Positions 42,375 to 51,395 of a DNA stretch of 64,000 nt are shown piece by piece. The stretch is from Bathynomus jamesi. Taxonomy: Eukaryota; Arthropoda; Malacostraca; Isopoda; Cirolanidae. How positions within the stretch are numbered: the first letter of the stretch is position 1; the number at the start of each line of letters is the position of its first letter. Under the pieces are notes generated by a model. It made no database searches. It was not told the origin of the DNA and saw only the letters and a list, made by a program, of their open reading frames with translations. Location of the stretch: positions 1 through 64,000 of the forward strand of contig JAJOZX010000999.1 of NCBI GenBank assembly GCA_023014485.1, given 5' to 3'. The position numbers and the translations under genes are program-made.

Positions 42375-42690
42375 CAGATGGGGTTCATTCATTCTCCGGC
42401 CTTATTTTGGCCTAAGGGGGGTTCATGCAGCCCCCGTCCTCATTTTGGTCTAGGAGGGGGAGAGTTATGCAACTCACGGTCTCATTTCCGTTCACGAAGG
42501 AGTGCAGGGGTGGCGCTTTTCATCTGGCTCCCGATCTCATTTCGGCTCATGGGATGGTTTCATGCGGCTCTCGTTCTCATTTTAATCCAGGGAAGGGTTT
42601 CAATCGCCCCCGGTCTCATTTTAGCTCGTGGGAGATGGGGATTCATTAAGCCCCCTCCCGATCTTACTTTGACCCAGCGGGGTAGAACTC
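42375..42690 (+). repeat. Degenerate minisatellite, unit about 50-60 bp
   Basis: About six imperfect units built around GTTCATGCAGCCCCCGTCC, then TCATTTTGGTCTAGG. Units diverge by 20-30 percent by eye. The G/C content is much higher than the flanks. Open frames across it are a by-product. Confidence 0.75.
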
Positions 42691-42976
42691 CCTTCATCCC
42701 CAAACACTTAAGAAGTGTTCTTGACTTCCTTTAGAACTGAAAACTTTCCTTCCCTCTCAGACTCAAATTAGGACCTCTGAGTGTCTAAACTTTTTTTTTA
42801 TTTTTTATAAATAAATAAATACAAAAGAAAAATATATAAGAAACATTATAAAGAGGAAGTGTAATTAATGATAAAAAGAATTTTTAAGGTTTTCATTTTT
42901 TTATTTATCTATTTGTTAATAATATATATATAAATTAGGATTTAAAAAAAGAAAGCTCTCTTTTTAACATCGTTGT

Positions 42977-42978
<2 letters not shown>

Positions 42979-43029
<51 letters not shown>
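42979..43029. repeat. (CT)n microsatellite
   Basis: About 25 CT units. Confidence 0.95.
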
Positions 43030-43034
<5 letters not shown>

Positions 43035-43136
43035 ATTTATATGATATGGGTTCGGCAAAATAATGAAAACATTCATATTTTCGATGCTGTATTTTGTGAT
43101 ATCATTAATGGCGTCACAATGAATTGATATGTGAAT

Positions 43137-43346
43137 CGGTCCTATTCAAAGGAGTGACATAACGAAGGAGTGACATAACAAAGGAGAGACAAATCGGAGA
43201 TAAGTTGATAAGGTTAGGTTAGGTTAGTATTATTGAAATCTACTGGGATTTGTCACTCCTTCGTTATGTCACTCCTTCGTTACGGTATTTATGTCACTCC
43301 TTTGTTATGTCACTCCTTTGAAATGTCACTCCTTCGATACAGACCC
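43137..43346. mobile_element. Foldback MITE family C, 8-bp TSD ATGTGAAT
   Basis: Ends CGGTCCTATTC and (inverted) GGGTCTGTATCG. ATGTGAAT at 43129-43136 and 43347-43354. Each arm has several copies of a 16-bp repeat (GGAGTGACATAACGAA) in inverted orientation between arms, two to three on the left and five on the right. The middle contains AAGGTTAGGTTAGGTTAG. Confidence 0.85.
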
Positions 43347-43577
43347 ATGTGAATGCAATATAACATCGAGAACATCTTCTGTTTCAATGTGTTGATACTA
43401 CGAGTAGTTTTTTGTATTGTAGAATAATAAAAATATGGTGCCTGGAAAAGATGTTACTGATGAAGGGGGATGATAGTAGGAGCCCGTTTGGTTGATGTCT
43501 CAATATTAAAAGTCGTATAATTGCCCCTGTACTCTATCTCGAGGAACAGTCTTCGAGGTTATGAATACACGCACTCA

Positions 43578-43815
43578 AAATAAAACTTTCTAAATTTAGA
43601 ACTTATAACTTCTTTTTGAGGGTGCATTCTAAGGGGAGTTTTTCTTCCTTCTTTTGGGTATCAAAGTTTCTTCTCAGATGACATAACTTCTTTTAATGAT
43701 ACATAACTTCTTTAGGAGAAGATATGATTTTGAAAACTTCTTTATTCAGTGATTTGACACAATAGAAGATGCTATTTCTGCGTATAGAAGGTTGTGGGAA
43801 GTCTTTAGTTTCTGT
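43578..43815 (+). repeat. Unclassified interspersed repeat, copy 2
   Basis: Uninterrupted version of the repeat split at 39108-39790: ACTTTCTAAATTTAGAACTT, GGGTATCAAAGTTTCTTCTC, TTTGACACAATAGAAGATGC, AGTCTTTAGTTTCTGTGT. No ends or duplication recognised. Confidence 0.65.
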
Positions 43816-44408
43816 GTGGAAGGAAATGAAAAAAGTAGGCAAAATAATCATTATAGTGGACGTCAAGTAACACTGATAGAATGTGACAAAAGAACCTTAT
43901 TACGAGCATGAACCAAAGCCTGCTGCGTCAAAACTTTGTTCAGAACTTAACAGTAATTTGCAAAGACCAGTATCCATTAAAACAATATTACGGGAACTGT
44001 AGTAACACTCCTCATAACACAACCAATACAAAAGCTCGAATGAAGATGGAATTGGAGAAAATAATGGGAACACTATTGTATTTATGTGATGCAGTTTTCC
44101 GTTTCTTTCCATATATTTATAACCTTGGGGATTTCCTCGAGATGTAGGGACAATCACGCGACTTATATACTGAGACACCAATCAAACGAACTCCTTCTAT
44201 CATTTCACAGTCAATGACATCTTTTCCAAGCGTCATTTTTTATTTATTGTTAAAGAAGCAGAAAAGAAAAAAACAATATCAACATATTAAAATAGGAGAT
44301 GTTCTCAATATTATACGCAATCACATGTCAACTTAGTAAAGTATATAACGTCATTAATTAATGATATCAGAAAATACAGCATCGAAAATGCTTCCATAAT
44401 ACTGTCAA

Positions 44409-44412
<4 letters not shown>
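43816..44412. other. No gene supported
   Basis: Two overlapping opposite-strand frames (43908-44147, 43900-44181) lack any recognisable motif. Otherwise A/T-rich. Confidence 0.4.

Positions 44413-44489
<77 letters not shown>
44413..44489. repeat. (TA)n microsatellite
   Basis: About 38 TA units with one interruption. Another run of about 22 units is at 44670-44714. Confidence 0.95.
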
Positions 44490-44491
<2 letters not shown>

Positions 44492-44668
44492 CGAATTACT
44501 ATTGAAGATAAATTTGTTTATTTGATTTTTCAAAACAAAATCCAAATGAATTTTGACCAAACAAAAATTTGCGAAGCGACTTTTTTAATTCACTTGTCAA
44601 AAACTGATAATAAAATTATTGGCGAATTACAAATCCATAAATTCATCAAAACGCAAGTTGTATTTCAT

Positions 44669-44714
<46 letters not shown>

Positions 44715-44716
<2 letters not shown>

Positions 44717-44870
44717 GCTACGTCACATGCTGTCGCAACACCGCTTCCCCTTAGATCAGCGAAGTTTAGTGACATTGAATCTGGGTAGTTATTAGATGGG
44801 AAATCGTATTCTGCGTTCAGATGACCTTTGAAGTTACGAAGAAGGTTAAACAACCCCAAAACAACAACAG

Positions 44871-44875
<5 letters not shown>
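44715..44875 (+). mobile_element. 5S-rRNA-derived SINE, copy in plus orientation
   Basis: GGCTACGTCACATGCTGTCG, ACACCGCTTCCCCTTAGATC, AGCGAAGTTTAGTGACATTG, GTTATTAGATGGGAAATCG (diverged 5S boxes), then TCAGATGACCTTTGAAGTTA, the family tail CGAAGAAGGTTAAACAACCC and an A/C-rich end. (TA)n lies on both sides. Confidence 0.8.

Positions 44876-44928
<53 letters not shown>
44876..44928. repeat. (TA)n microsatellite
   Basis: Interrupted TA run between the 5S-derived SINE and the hAT element. Confidence 0.95.
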
Positions 44929-46236
44929 TAGTGATGTAGGTCACATCCGCATCCGCATCCGCATCCGCGGAACATCCGCATATTTTCTCGCATCCGCATC
45001 CGCGTCCGCATCCGCACTTTGGACTGCGGATGTCGTGCGGATGTGGACCGTTGAGATAAAACGTCATTAATAAGCGGAAATTATCAAATTCTACTATATT
45101 AATAGAACTAGTTCATTGTGCGCAAAAGTGATGCAAGCGACAAGACGAGAGGCTGTTCTTGTATGAAGTTACTCTCTTGCAACCTACTTAGATCCACGTT
45201 ACAAAGCTAAGTTATTTCACCTAGTACATTAGAACGATTAAATCATCACTTGGCAAAGCAGTAAGAGCTTCAATCTCTTGAATCTGTCGCTTCGCCACCC
45301 ACCAAAAGAATAAAAGTTTTAGTGACAGAACCAACACCTTCAACAAGCAAATCTATCACAGAATCTGTCTCTCAGTTTCTTGAGTCAGGCAGCAATGACG
45401 AGACCTACGCGATGTCAAAAGATGTAGTAAAAATGATCGAGAGCTATCACCAAGAAAAACGCCTGGCTGCATGTGACAATCCTATTAGTTGGTGGAAAAA
45501 TACGCAGAATATCTATCCATACTTGAGTAAACTTGCAAGGAAACATTTAGCCTGTCCTCCAACAAACGTACCAAGCGAGAGATTATTTAGCAGTGCTGGA
45601 TTAATATATGATGAAAAGAGAAACAGACTGGCAGCAGAAAAGGCAGAAAAATTAATGTTCCTTAAGCATAACCTTCCTATAATTAAGTTTGAACATTAAA
45701 CGATGAACATCTTAGTTTACTTTATTTTAATTACTCATTTATAAATATGCCTAATAAAACTTTAAACTTAATATAAATAGTTATCAAGCTAATTAAAGAT
45801 CTCTTTCTATAAGGGTGGAGGTTGGGGAAAGAGGTCGGTGGGGTGCATTTGAGTTGGGTTCACGTCCCGCATCCTGGTAACACAATTATGGTTTCTAATT
45901 GTGGCTGAAACTCAACAAAATATAACGAATTTATTTGCAGACGAATTCACTGATTGATTTCTATATTAGTTAGATGCTTGATATTATTTTATATGTTCAG
46001 AGAAAAGTACAGCAATTATTGTACAATTAATCAATTATACTACATTATAGCTACAGCTCTCTCTATATAATAACTTATTATATACGTTAAACACAACAAA
46101 TCTCGAATATATCCTAAAAAATAACGAAAATGTAGACATCCGCATCCGCATCCGCACCCGCGGATATTGAAATCAAACATCCTCATCCGCATCCGCATCC
46201 GCGGATGTGAAAAAAATGACATCCGCTACATCACTA
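44929..46236 (+). mobile_element. hAT element with CATCCG hexamer arrays at both ends
   Basis: Ends TAGTGATGTAGGTCACATCC and (inverted) TAGTGATGTAGCGGATGTCA. Next to each end are runs of CATCCG units: about 44947-45016 on the left, 46137-46206 on the right, in opposite orientation relative to the element. The flanks are (TA)n. It carries only the C-terminal part of a hAT transposase, so it is an internally deleted copy. Confidence 0.85.
45165..45699 (+). pseudogene. hAT transposase C-terminus (BED/ZBED-type)
   Basis: SLATYLDPRYKAKLFH is in frame at 45173-45220: the D-P-R-Y-K motif of hAT transposases. A frame change follows, then the open piece 45322-45699: ESVSQFLESGSNDETYA, then NPISWWKNTQNIYPYLSKLA, RKHLACPPTNVPSERLFSSA and GLIYDEKRNRLAAEKAEKL. 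This is the C-terminal hAT dimerisation domain (W-W, P-S-E-R-x-F-S-x-A-G, R-x-R-L). A full protein of this class is about 600-700 residues. The BED finger and first catalytic residues are missing. Confidence 0.85.
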
Positions 46237-46334
46237 ATATATATATATTATTATTATTAGGCAATCTATGTAATCTTTCACTGAATCAAACCCCCATTTT
46301 AGGTACTAGTTGCTAAGCGCCTAATTTACCATTT

Positions 46335-46515
46335 GTAGTAACAGAGGGGAAGGTCATTTGAAGGAGAAAACCCACAGCATAACGTGGAGTCCAAATGACT
46401 ACGAGTCTCTACATCATCTGATCGCATCATAAACCGATCACCAATCCAACGACAAACCAGACCTGACGCCACTTAACCTCGCTGACCCTACGAGAAGCGG
46501 TATTGCATCGTGGCT
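46335..46515 (-). mobile_element. 5S-rRNA-derived SINE, diverged copy
   Basis: Minus strand: AATACCGCTTCTCGTAGGGT, AGGTTAAGTGGCGTCAGGTC, GTCGTTGGATTGGTGATCGG (5S boxes), TCAGATGATGTAGAGACTCG, then AAATGACCTTCCCCTCTGTT. The 3' tail differs from the other copies. Confidence 0.7.
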
Positions 46516-46804
46516 TCAACTTTATTCACCCCCCCCACCCCCCTTTTTTTTTACTTCATCTTAGGAGCAAAAACAGAAGTAAGGAATCGTTCACATTATT
46601 TTTTCCACAAAGAAAGAACTCACTTCAGAAATTATAATGAATTTTGGCGTCATTAATAATGAAAAGGCGTCTTCCACTTCACAATTTTCGCTTCTTGACG
46701 CCATTTTTAACTCCAATACCAGAATTTATTGACAGGTTCATCAATGTTCGTTAATTATTCACATTTTTAATGCTTCACTGAACCCCCAAAGTCTCAAACA
46801 CCAT

Positions 46805-46835
<31 letters not shown>

Positions 46836-46851
46836 TTATATATATATATAT

Positions 46852-46996
46852 ATGCTGCAAACCCACAAGGAAAAAGAAAAACGATTCCAAGGCCTTTCGT
46901 GTATTCAAAGCTACACCTCGTCAGGGACGAGGTGTAGCTTTGAATACACGAAAGGCCTTGGAATCGTTTTTCTTTTTCCTTGTGGGTTTGCAGCAT
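46852..46996. repeat. 145-bp palindrome built from a Penelope-type end
   Basis: Two 71-bp arms, perfect reverse complements by my reading, with a 3-bp spacer (AGG, 46923-46925). Minus strand: CCTGACGAGGTGTAGCTTTG, AATACACGAAAGGCCTTGG, a T/C-rich stretch, CTTGTGGGTTTGCAGCAT. Plus-strand sequence to the right (CATTTATTCATTTCACGTG) resembles the tail at 16829. Both strands encode the same spurious peptide. Confidence 0.9.
46888..46929 (-). ncRNA. Hammerhead-like core in the palindrome
   Basis: On the minus strand: CTGACGA, one extra G, stem GTGTA/TACAC with loop GCTTTGAA, then GAAAG. Same layout as 22413 and 16871. The plus-strand arm lacks the CTG because the spacer breaks it. Confidence 0.45.
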
Positions 46997-47031
46997 TTAT
47001 TCATTTCACGTGTTTTATTGTGAAATTCATC

Positions 47032-47034
<3 letters not shown>

Positions 47035-47084
<50 letters not shown>
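47035..47084. repeat. (TA)n microsatellite
   Basis: About 25 TA units following the Penelope-type end. Confidence 0.95.
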
Positions 47085-47089
<5 letters not shown>

Positions 47090-47204
47090 TGTTATTTTGT
47101 TGCCCATTTTACGTCTTCGCGACACTTTTGGTACACAGAATTTATCGCAAGAATGACGTGCGGGGTTGAGACATTCGCGGTGTGTTGTCATAGATTCAGG
47201 CTTG

Positions 47205-47385
47205 TGTTTTTATTGAAAATCATTAAATATTATAGAAAATAAAATAAAGGCTAGGTTGTCACGTTATGTTAGGTTATTTACTGATTGGATTAGGTTAAAT
47301 ATTAGTATCCATAATAAAAAATGTGGAAATGTCGCTGAATCATAAGGTAACCAAACGTGTACGTGTGTGTGTGAGATCATACTTG
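47205..47385 (+). repeat. Interspersed repeat ending in GT-rich run, copy 3
   Basis: TTTTTATTGAAAATCATTAA, AAGGCTAGGTTGTCACGTTA, GATTGGATTAGGTTAAAT, AAAAATGTGGAAATGTCGCT, then a short GT run. Same order as 22925-23119. Confidence 0.6.
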
Positions 47386-47598
47386 TATGTGCGAATAATC
47401 GTTATATTCTTATAAATGCATTAAAATGACGTCTTAACGCAGTCCATGAGGAACGACACCCGTTTCCATGAATAATGTCTGGTCAAGCTTTCGATTTCCA
47501 TTGAAGACAAAAGCAAAAAAAATGTATCTGATTATTATCATTTCAAAGGCAGTTTTGTTTGAATAAACCGCCAAAAACAACGCTTTCCTTTATTGGAA

Positions 47599-47599
<1 letters not shown>

Positions 47600-47644
<45 letters not shown>
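47600..47644. repeat. (CA)n microsatellite
   Basis: About 22 CA units. The C-rich stretch 47800-47920 to its right gives a spurious Pro-rich frame. Confidence 0.95.
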
Positions 47645-47647
<3 letters not shown>

Positions 47648-47972
47648 AACCAAGAAAACTAATATAATTTAACAAAGTCATGCAAAGTAATCATGCAATT
47701 TCGGCCAAATTTTTATCTGTGTTTCTGTTCATTTTTTCCTTTCGTGTTTTTAATCAATAGAAGGGCGCCAGACGGGTCAGAACCCCCATTTTACCTATCT
47801 CCCCTACAACCCCCCCCCCATCCCGCCTTTACGAGGTTGTCCCCTCCCCCGGCTCTCTTACAAGCCCTCATTTTCCCTTATACCTGCCTGCCTGTGCCTT
47901 TGCTCCCCCCGACGACTCACCTGGATTCTAAAACAAATTAAAATGTACTTCGAAATGCATTTGTTCGTGTAC

Positions 47973-47985
47973 ACACACACACACA

Positions 47986-48064
<79 letters not shown>
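47973..48064. repeat. (CA)n(TA)n microsatellite
   Basis: Nine CA units then a long interrupted TA run. Another TA run is at 48165-48202. Confidence 0.95.
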
Positions 48065-48067
<3 letters not shown>

Positions 48068-48202
48068 GGACTCTTGGCAAGGAATTGTTTTGGCATTATT
48101 GTAGCATATCATCCTTTACCTTTTATTTACGTTTCAGCATTTTTATGTCTGTTATCTTTGCGAGTATATATATATGATATATATATATATATATATATAT
48201 AT

Positions 48203-49663
48203 GGACAATAAAAAGGATTTGCTATATTTATAAACGATTGAAATTCTCTGCATAAAAGGAATAATTTTTCCTGAACAAAATCATATATATTTTATGAGTA
48301 TTTTTATAAAATATATTCACCAGTTCATAATTCATATAATTTATGGTAAATTGTTAATTAATTACTTTTGCACCTGCCTTATCTACCTGTTTCCTTCTAT
48401 TCCTATTATATTCACCTACCTGGATGATCACGAAAGCAGGTTGAAGAGTTATTCAGTATTTGGTCTTTTTTCATATTATTATGAAGTTTTTATGGATCAA
48501 AACCTTCATATTAATTATTTTTAAGGTCTGCCATGATAAGTGGTTTTCGTACGTGGTTTTAGATTAGTTTTAAAACTGTATGAAATTTTTAGTTATTTGT
48601 ATAGTCCTTATTGTGGTTTTATTCTTATTTTTGGGGATAATTTTTAAAATAATTTGCGGTTTTTCTCGTTTTTAATATTGTCTTAATTTATTTTCACAAA
48701 ATAATTATGGAACATAATTAATTATTTATATCGAATCAACGTCTTAAGTAACTTAAGTAACGTATACACTAATATATATATATATATATATATTTTTTTT
48801 TTTTCACTTTTTGAATTTTTTTATACGGAGAAATTGGATTTTCTGTTTGGAAATTGTGTAAAAGATTGTTCATAATTCATGATACAATCCCGAATTGAAG
48901 TTGTAATTAGAAACTAAAACAAAGAAGTGTTTTCATTTTGCGTCTTGTTTCTACAACTCGGGAACTGTTGCAGGGCCACAAAGAATACATCCTCACGCGA
49001 CCAGTGCCACACAACGAGTGGCACCCTAGCTGGTGATAAAGAAGGGCCAATCAAGGGAAGAAATGTTTAGGTAACAAAAATTATGGTTAAGAAAAACGGG
49101 AAATAAAAGGTTCGAAGTAAGGAAGGAAGTGCAGTACTATAAAGTAGATAAGGAAGTATGGGAAAAGTAGATAAGTAGTATTAAGTTATACACCCGCGTA
49201 AATACTAAATTAAGGAGAGAAATAATTTAAAAGTTGAAGCATTGCTCAGAAATGCTAGTCACTCGTTACATATTTATCATACATATTCTATATTCAACCT
49301 ATTTAAACATGACAGCTTTAGATTCATGTTAGAAAACTCAAGAATAAATATTTAAACAGGACCATACAAAAAGTTTTAAAGAACATCATTTACATTAATG
49401 TTATATTGATACAATTAGATTACTTTCATTCTAATATTGATTTAGTCTATCTTAACCTTTAAGTAAACCCTGTATTAGAGTTTGTTAGGGGAACAGCAGT
49501 TTTCTTATGTTTAATTAACTTTATTCTCAAAGATAAATAAGAAACCCGTTTTTATATCTAGAAATTACGTAACCTTCGAGGAATAAAATTAATATTATTG
49601 GGACAGAAGTCAATTTTATCATGACGCAAAGCATACAATTAGATAAAATAGAAAAGGCGGTCA

Positions 49664-49665
<2 letters not shown>
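48203..49665. other. No feature seen
   Basis: About 1.4 kb of A/T-rich DNA. The open frame 48294-48524 has no recognisable motif. Short (TA)n near 48773-48792. Confidence 0.5.

Positions 49666-49701
<36 letters not shown>
49666..49701. repeat. (GA)n microsatellite
   Basis: About 18 GA units. Confidence 0.95.
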
Positions 49702-49704
<3 letters not shown>

Positions 49705-49766
49705 TTCCATGACTGTCGTGAAAGATAAGACACTTATTGATAGCCAAAGTTCAGTTAAAGTTATTT

Positions 49767-50139
49767 TTAGAGCCGCTCCAGATGTGGGAAGACGTCCTCG
49801 TTTTTGCACTTGACGAGTAAGAGGTTCCGAAACGTGTTCAATAGGGTTAATGTTCGAGCTTCTAGGTGTTCATCTAAGGCAGAATCTATAGTCGTTTTGT
49901 CTCTTTCTGTACTGATGGTAGTTTTGTGTGAAATATGCCAAACCCTCTCTTGAAGCGTAGGTATATTTAACTGTTGAACACTGTTCAAACAATAGGAAGA
50001 GGTGATTCTCAAACAGAGATGCATTTGTTTGCCCATCAGTAAATACCAACTCAGTCTCCACCACCCCCCATCCCGAAAAGACCGTGTTTTGCTGTGGATT
50101 GGAATCGGAGGTGCCAATTGGAGTGGGGGTTGCCTTCAC
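49767..50139 (-). other. Overlapping open frames of unknown nature
   Basis: Two minus-strand frames (49870-50139, 90 codons; 49767-50117, 117 codons) overlap in balanced-composition DNA, unlike the A/T-rich surroundings. The longer contains HISHKTTISTERDKTTIDSA and TLLNTFRNLLLVKCKNEDVF. I recognise no domain in either. It could be a decayed repeat, an exon or chance. Confidence 0.3.
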
Positions 50140-50172
50140 CCCCCAAACTAGAAAATTAAATATAGAGTAGCT

Positions 50173-50195
50173 TAACCTAACCTAACCTAACCTAA
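50173..50195. repeat. (CCTAA)4 telomere-like run
   Basis: Four CCTAA units, interstitial, 36 bp left of a hAT MITE. Confidence 0.85.
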
Positions 50196-50231
50196 ACTTG
50201 AAAATATATTTTTTTATATATATACCGTATA

Positions 50232-50508
50232 CAGTGTCGTAACCAGGACTTCCCAAGGGGGAAGTCGAAATTGTAGAAAGGCGGACCTTTTGGTGCAAGG
50301 ACCTAGTCACTAGAGGGGGTTTAGAGTAGTTAAGTTTCGAGTAGTTTGTGAAGTTTAAAAAAAAAAATGCAAGCATTTACTTAGTAAATGATGTTATATA
50401 TTATAATATCACATCATAAGTTATAACTATGGTTACAAACGTGGACGTTTCTTGTCAAAGAGGCTGGTCGTTCAACCCTCTACCCCGGACCCCCTGGCTA
50501 CGGGCCTG
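50232..50508. mobile_element. hAT-type MITE
   Basis: Ends CAGTGTCGTAACCAGGACTT and (inverted) CAGGCCCGTAGCCAGGGGGT, the common arthropod hAT end pattern. A second G/C-rich inverted patch lies inside each end. Flanks are TA-rich, so the duplication is unclear. 277 bp, non-coding. Confidence 0.75.
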
Positions 50509-50510
50509 AT

Positions 50511-50512
50511 TA

Positions 50513-50595
<83 letters not shown>

Positions 50596-50620
50596 TTATA
50601 TATATATATATATATATACT
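50511..50620. repeat. Long (TA)n microsatellite
   Basis: About 50 TA units with two small interruptions. Confidence 0.95.
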
Positions 50621-50688
50621 TACTTATACTTTACGATACTTTATGAGGGTTTGAACGACGGTGCAGCATCCCGCCTCATTTGTGAGAT

Positions 50689-51395
50689 TTAGAAGGAATT
50701 GCTTTCCGATCTTCTGCCCTCGTAGCCAGCCACGCAGGGCTGGTCAGGAACTTTGCACAAGAACCTGTCCACCTGGTTCTTGAAATTATTCAGGTTGGTG
50801 TGCTGGAGGTTCTTCACTTCTTTTGACAGGGTAAAATCTTTGGGCCTCGTATTCTGAGGGTATTTTCCAGCCTTGTTTTCACGGCCACCTATCTCACAGC
50901 AGCTGGGACAGTACAAAATCTGCCTTTTCTTTCATTTCACTGGGTTTTTATGTTATTTCTGAGGTTAGGGGACACAACCTCGAATATTTTCCATACGTAT
51001 ATTATTGTGTACCGCTCGCGTATTCTTTCCAGAGAGTAGAGTTTCAGGGATTGTAGTCGAGACCAGTAGTCTTCACCTTTCATTTTCTCTATCTCAGACG
51101 TAAAAGTCCTTTGTATAGCTTCTATGTTCGCAATGTCTCGTTTTCTGAATGGGCTTGGGAGTACTGAATAATACTCAATTATTGGTAGGACTAGACTCTT
51201 TCATAATTTTAGCATGATGTTTGTTGTTCTGCTACGGAAGCTCCTCCAGATGATTCCCATTATTTTTCGAGCTGTTGTAATTTTAATGTTATAGTGCTCT
51301 CTGAATTCTGCATCCGACGACATTATTACTCCAAGATCCCTAACTTGTGGGTTTGGTGTTATCTGTTTGTATTGCAGAGTTTTGTACCCGTTATT
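50689..51395 (-). pseudogene. LINE ORF2 thumb and C-terminus
   Basis: The end of ORF2: RPKDFTLSKEVKNLQHTNLN, NFKNQVDRFLCKVPDQPCV and GYEGRRSESNSF. This tail recurs at 27920-28150 (KVPDQ, YEGGRS). The stretch before it reads LVLPIIEYYSVLPSPF-like text with frame changes. Confidence 0.75.

Noticed and set aside
42378..42734. 118-codon frame in the G/C-rich patch
   Set aside because: Repeats of about 55 bp produce it; codons follow the minisatellite and not a protein family.
46775..47085. Two opposite-strand frames encoding nearly the same peptide
   Set aside because: A direct consequence of the perfect palindrome at 46852-46996; not a gene pair.
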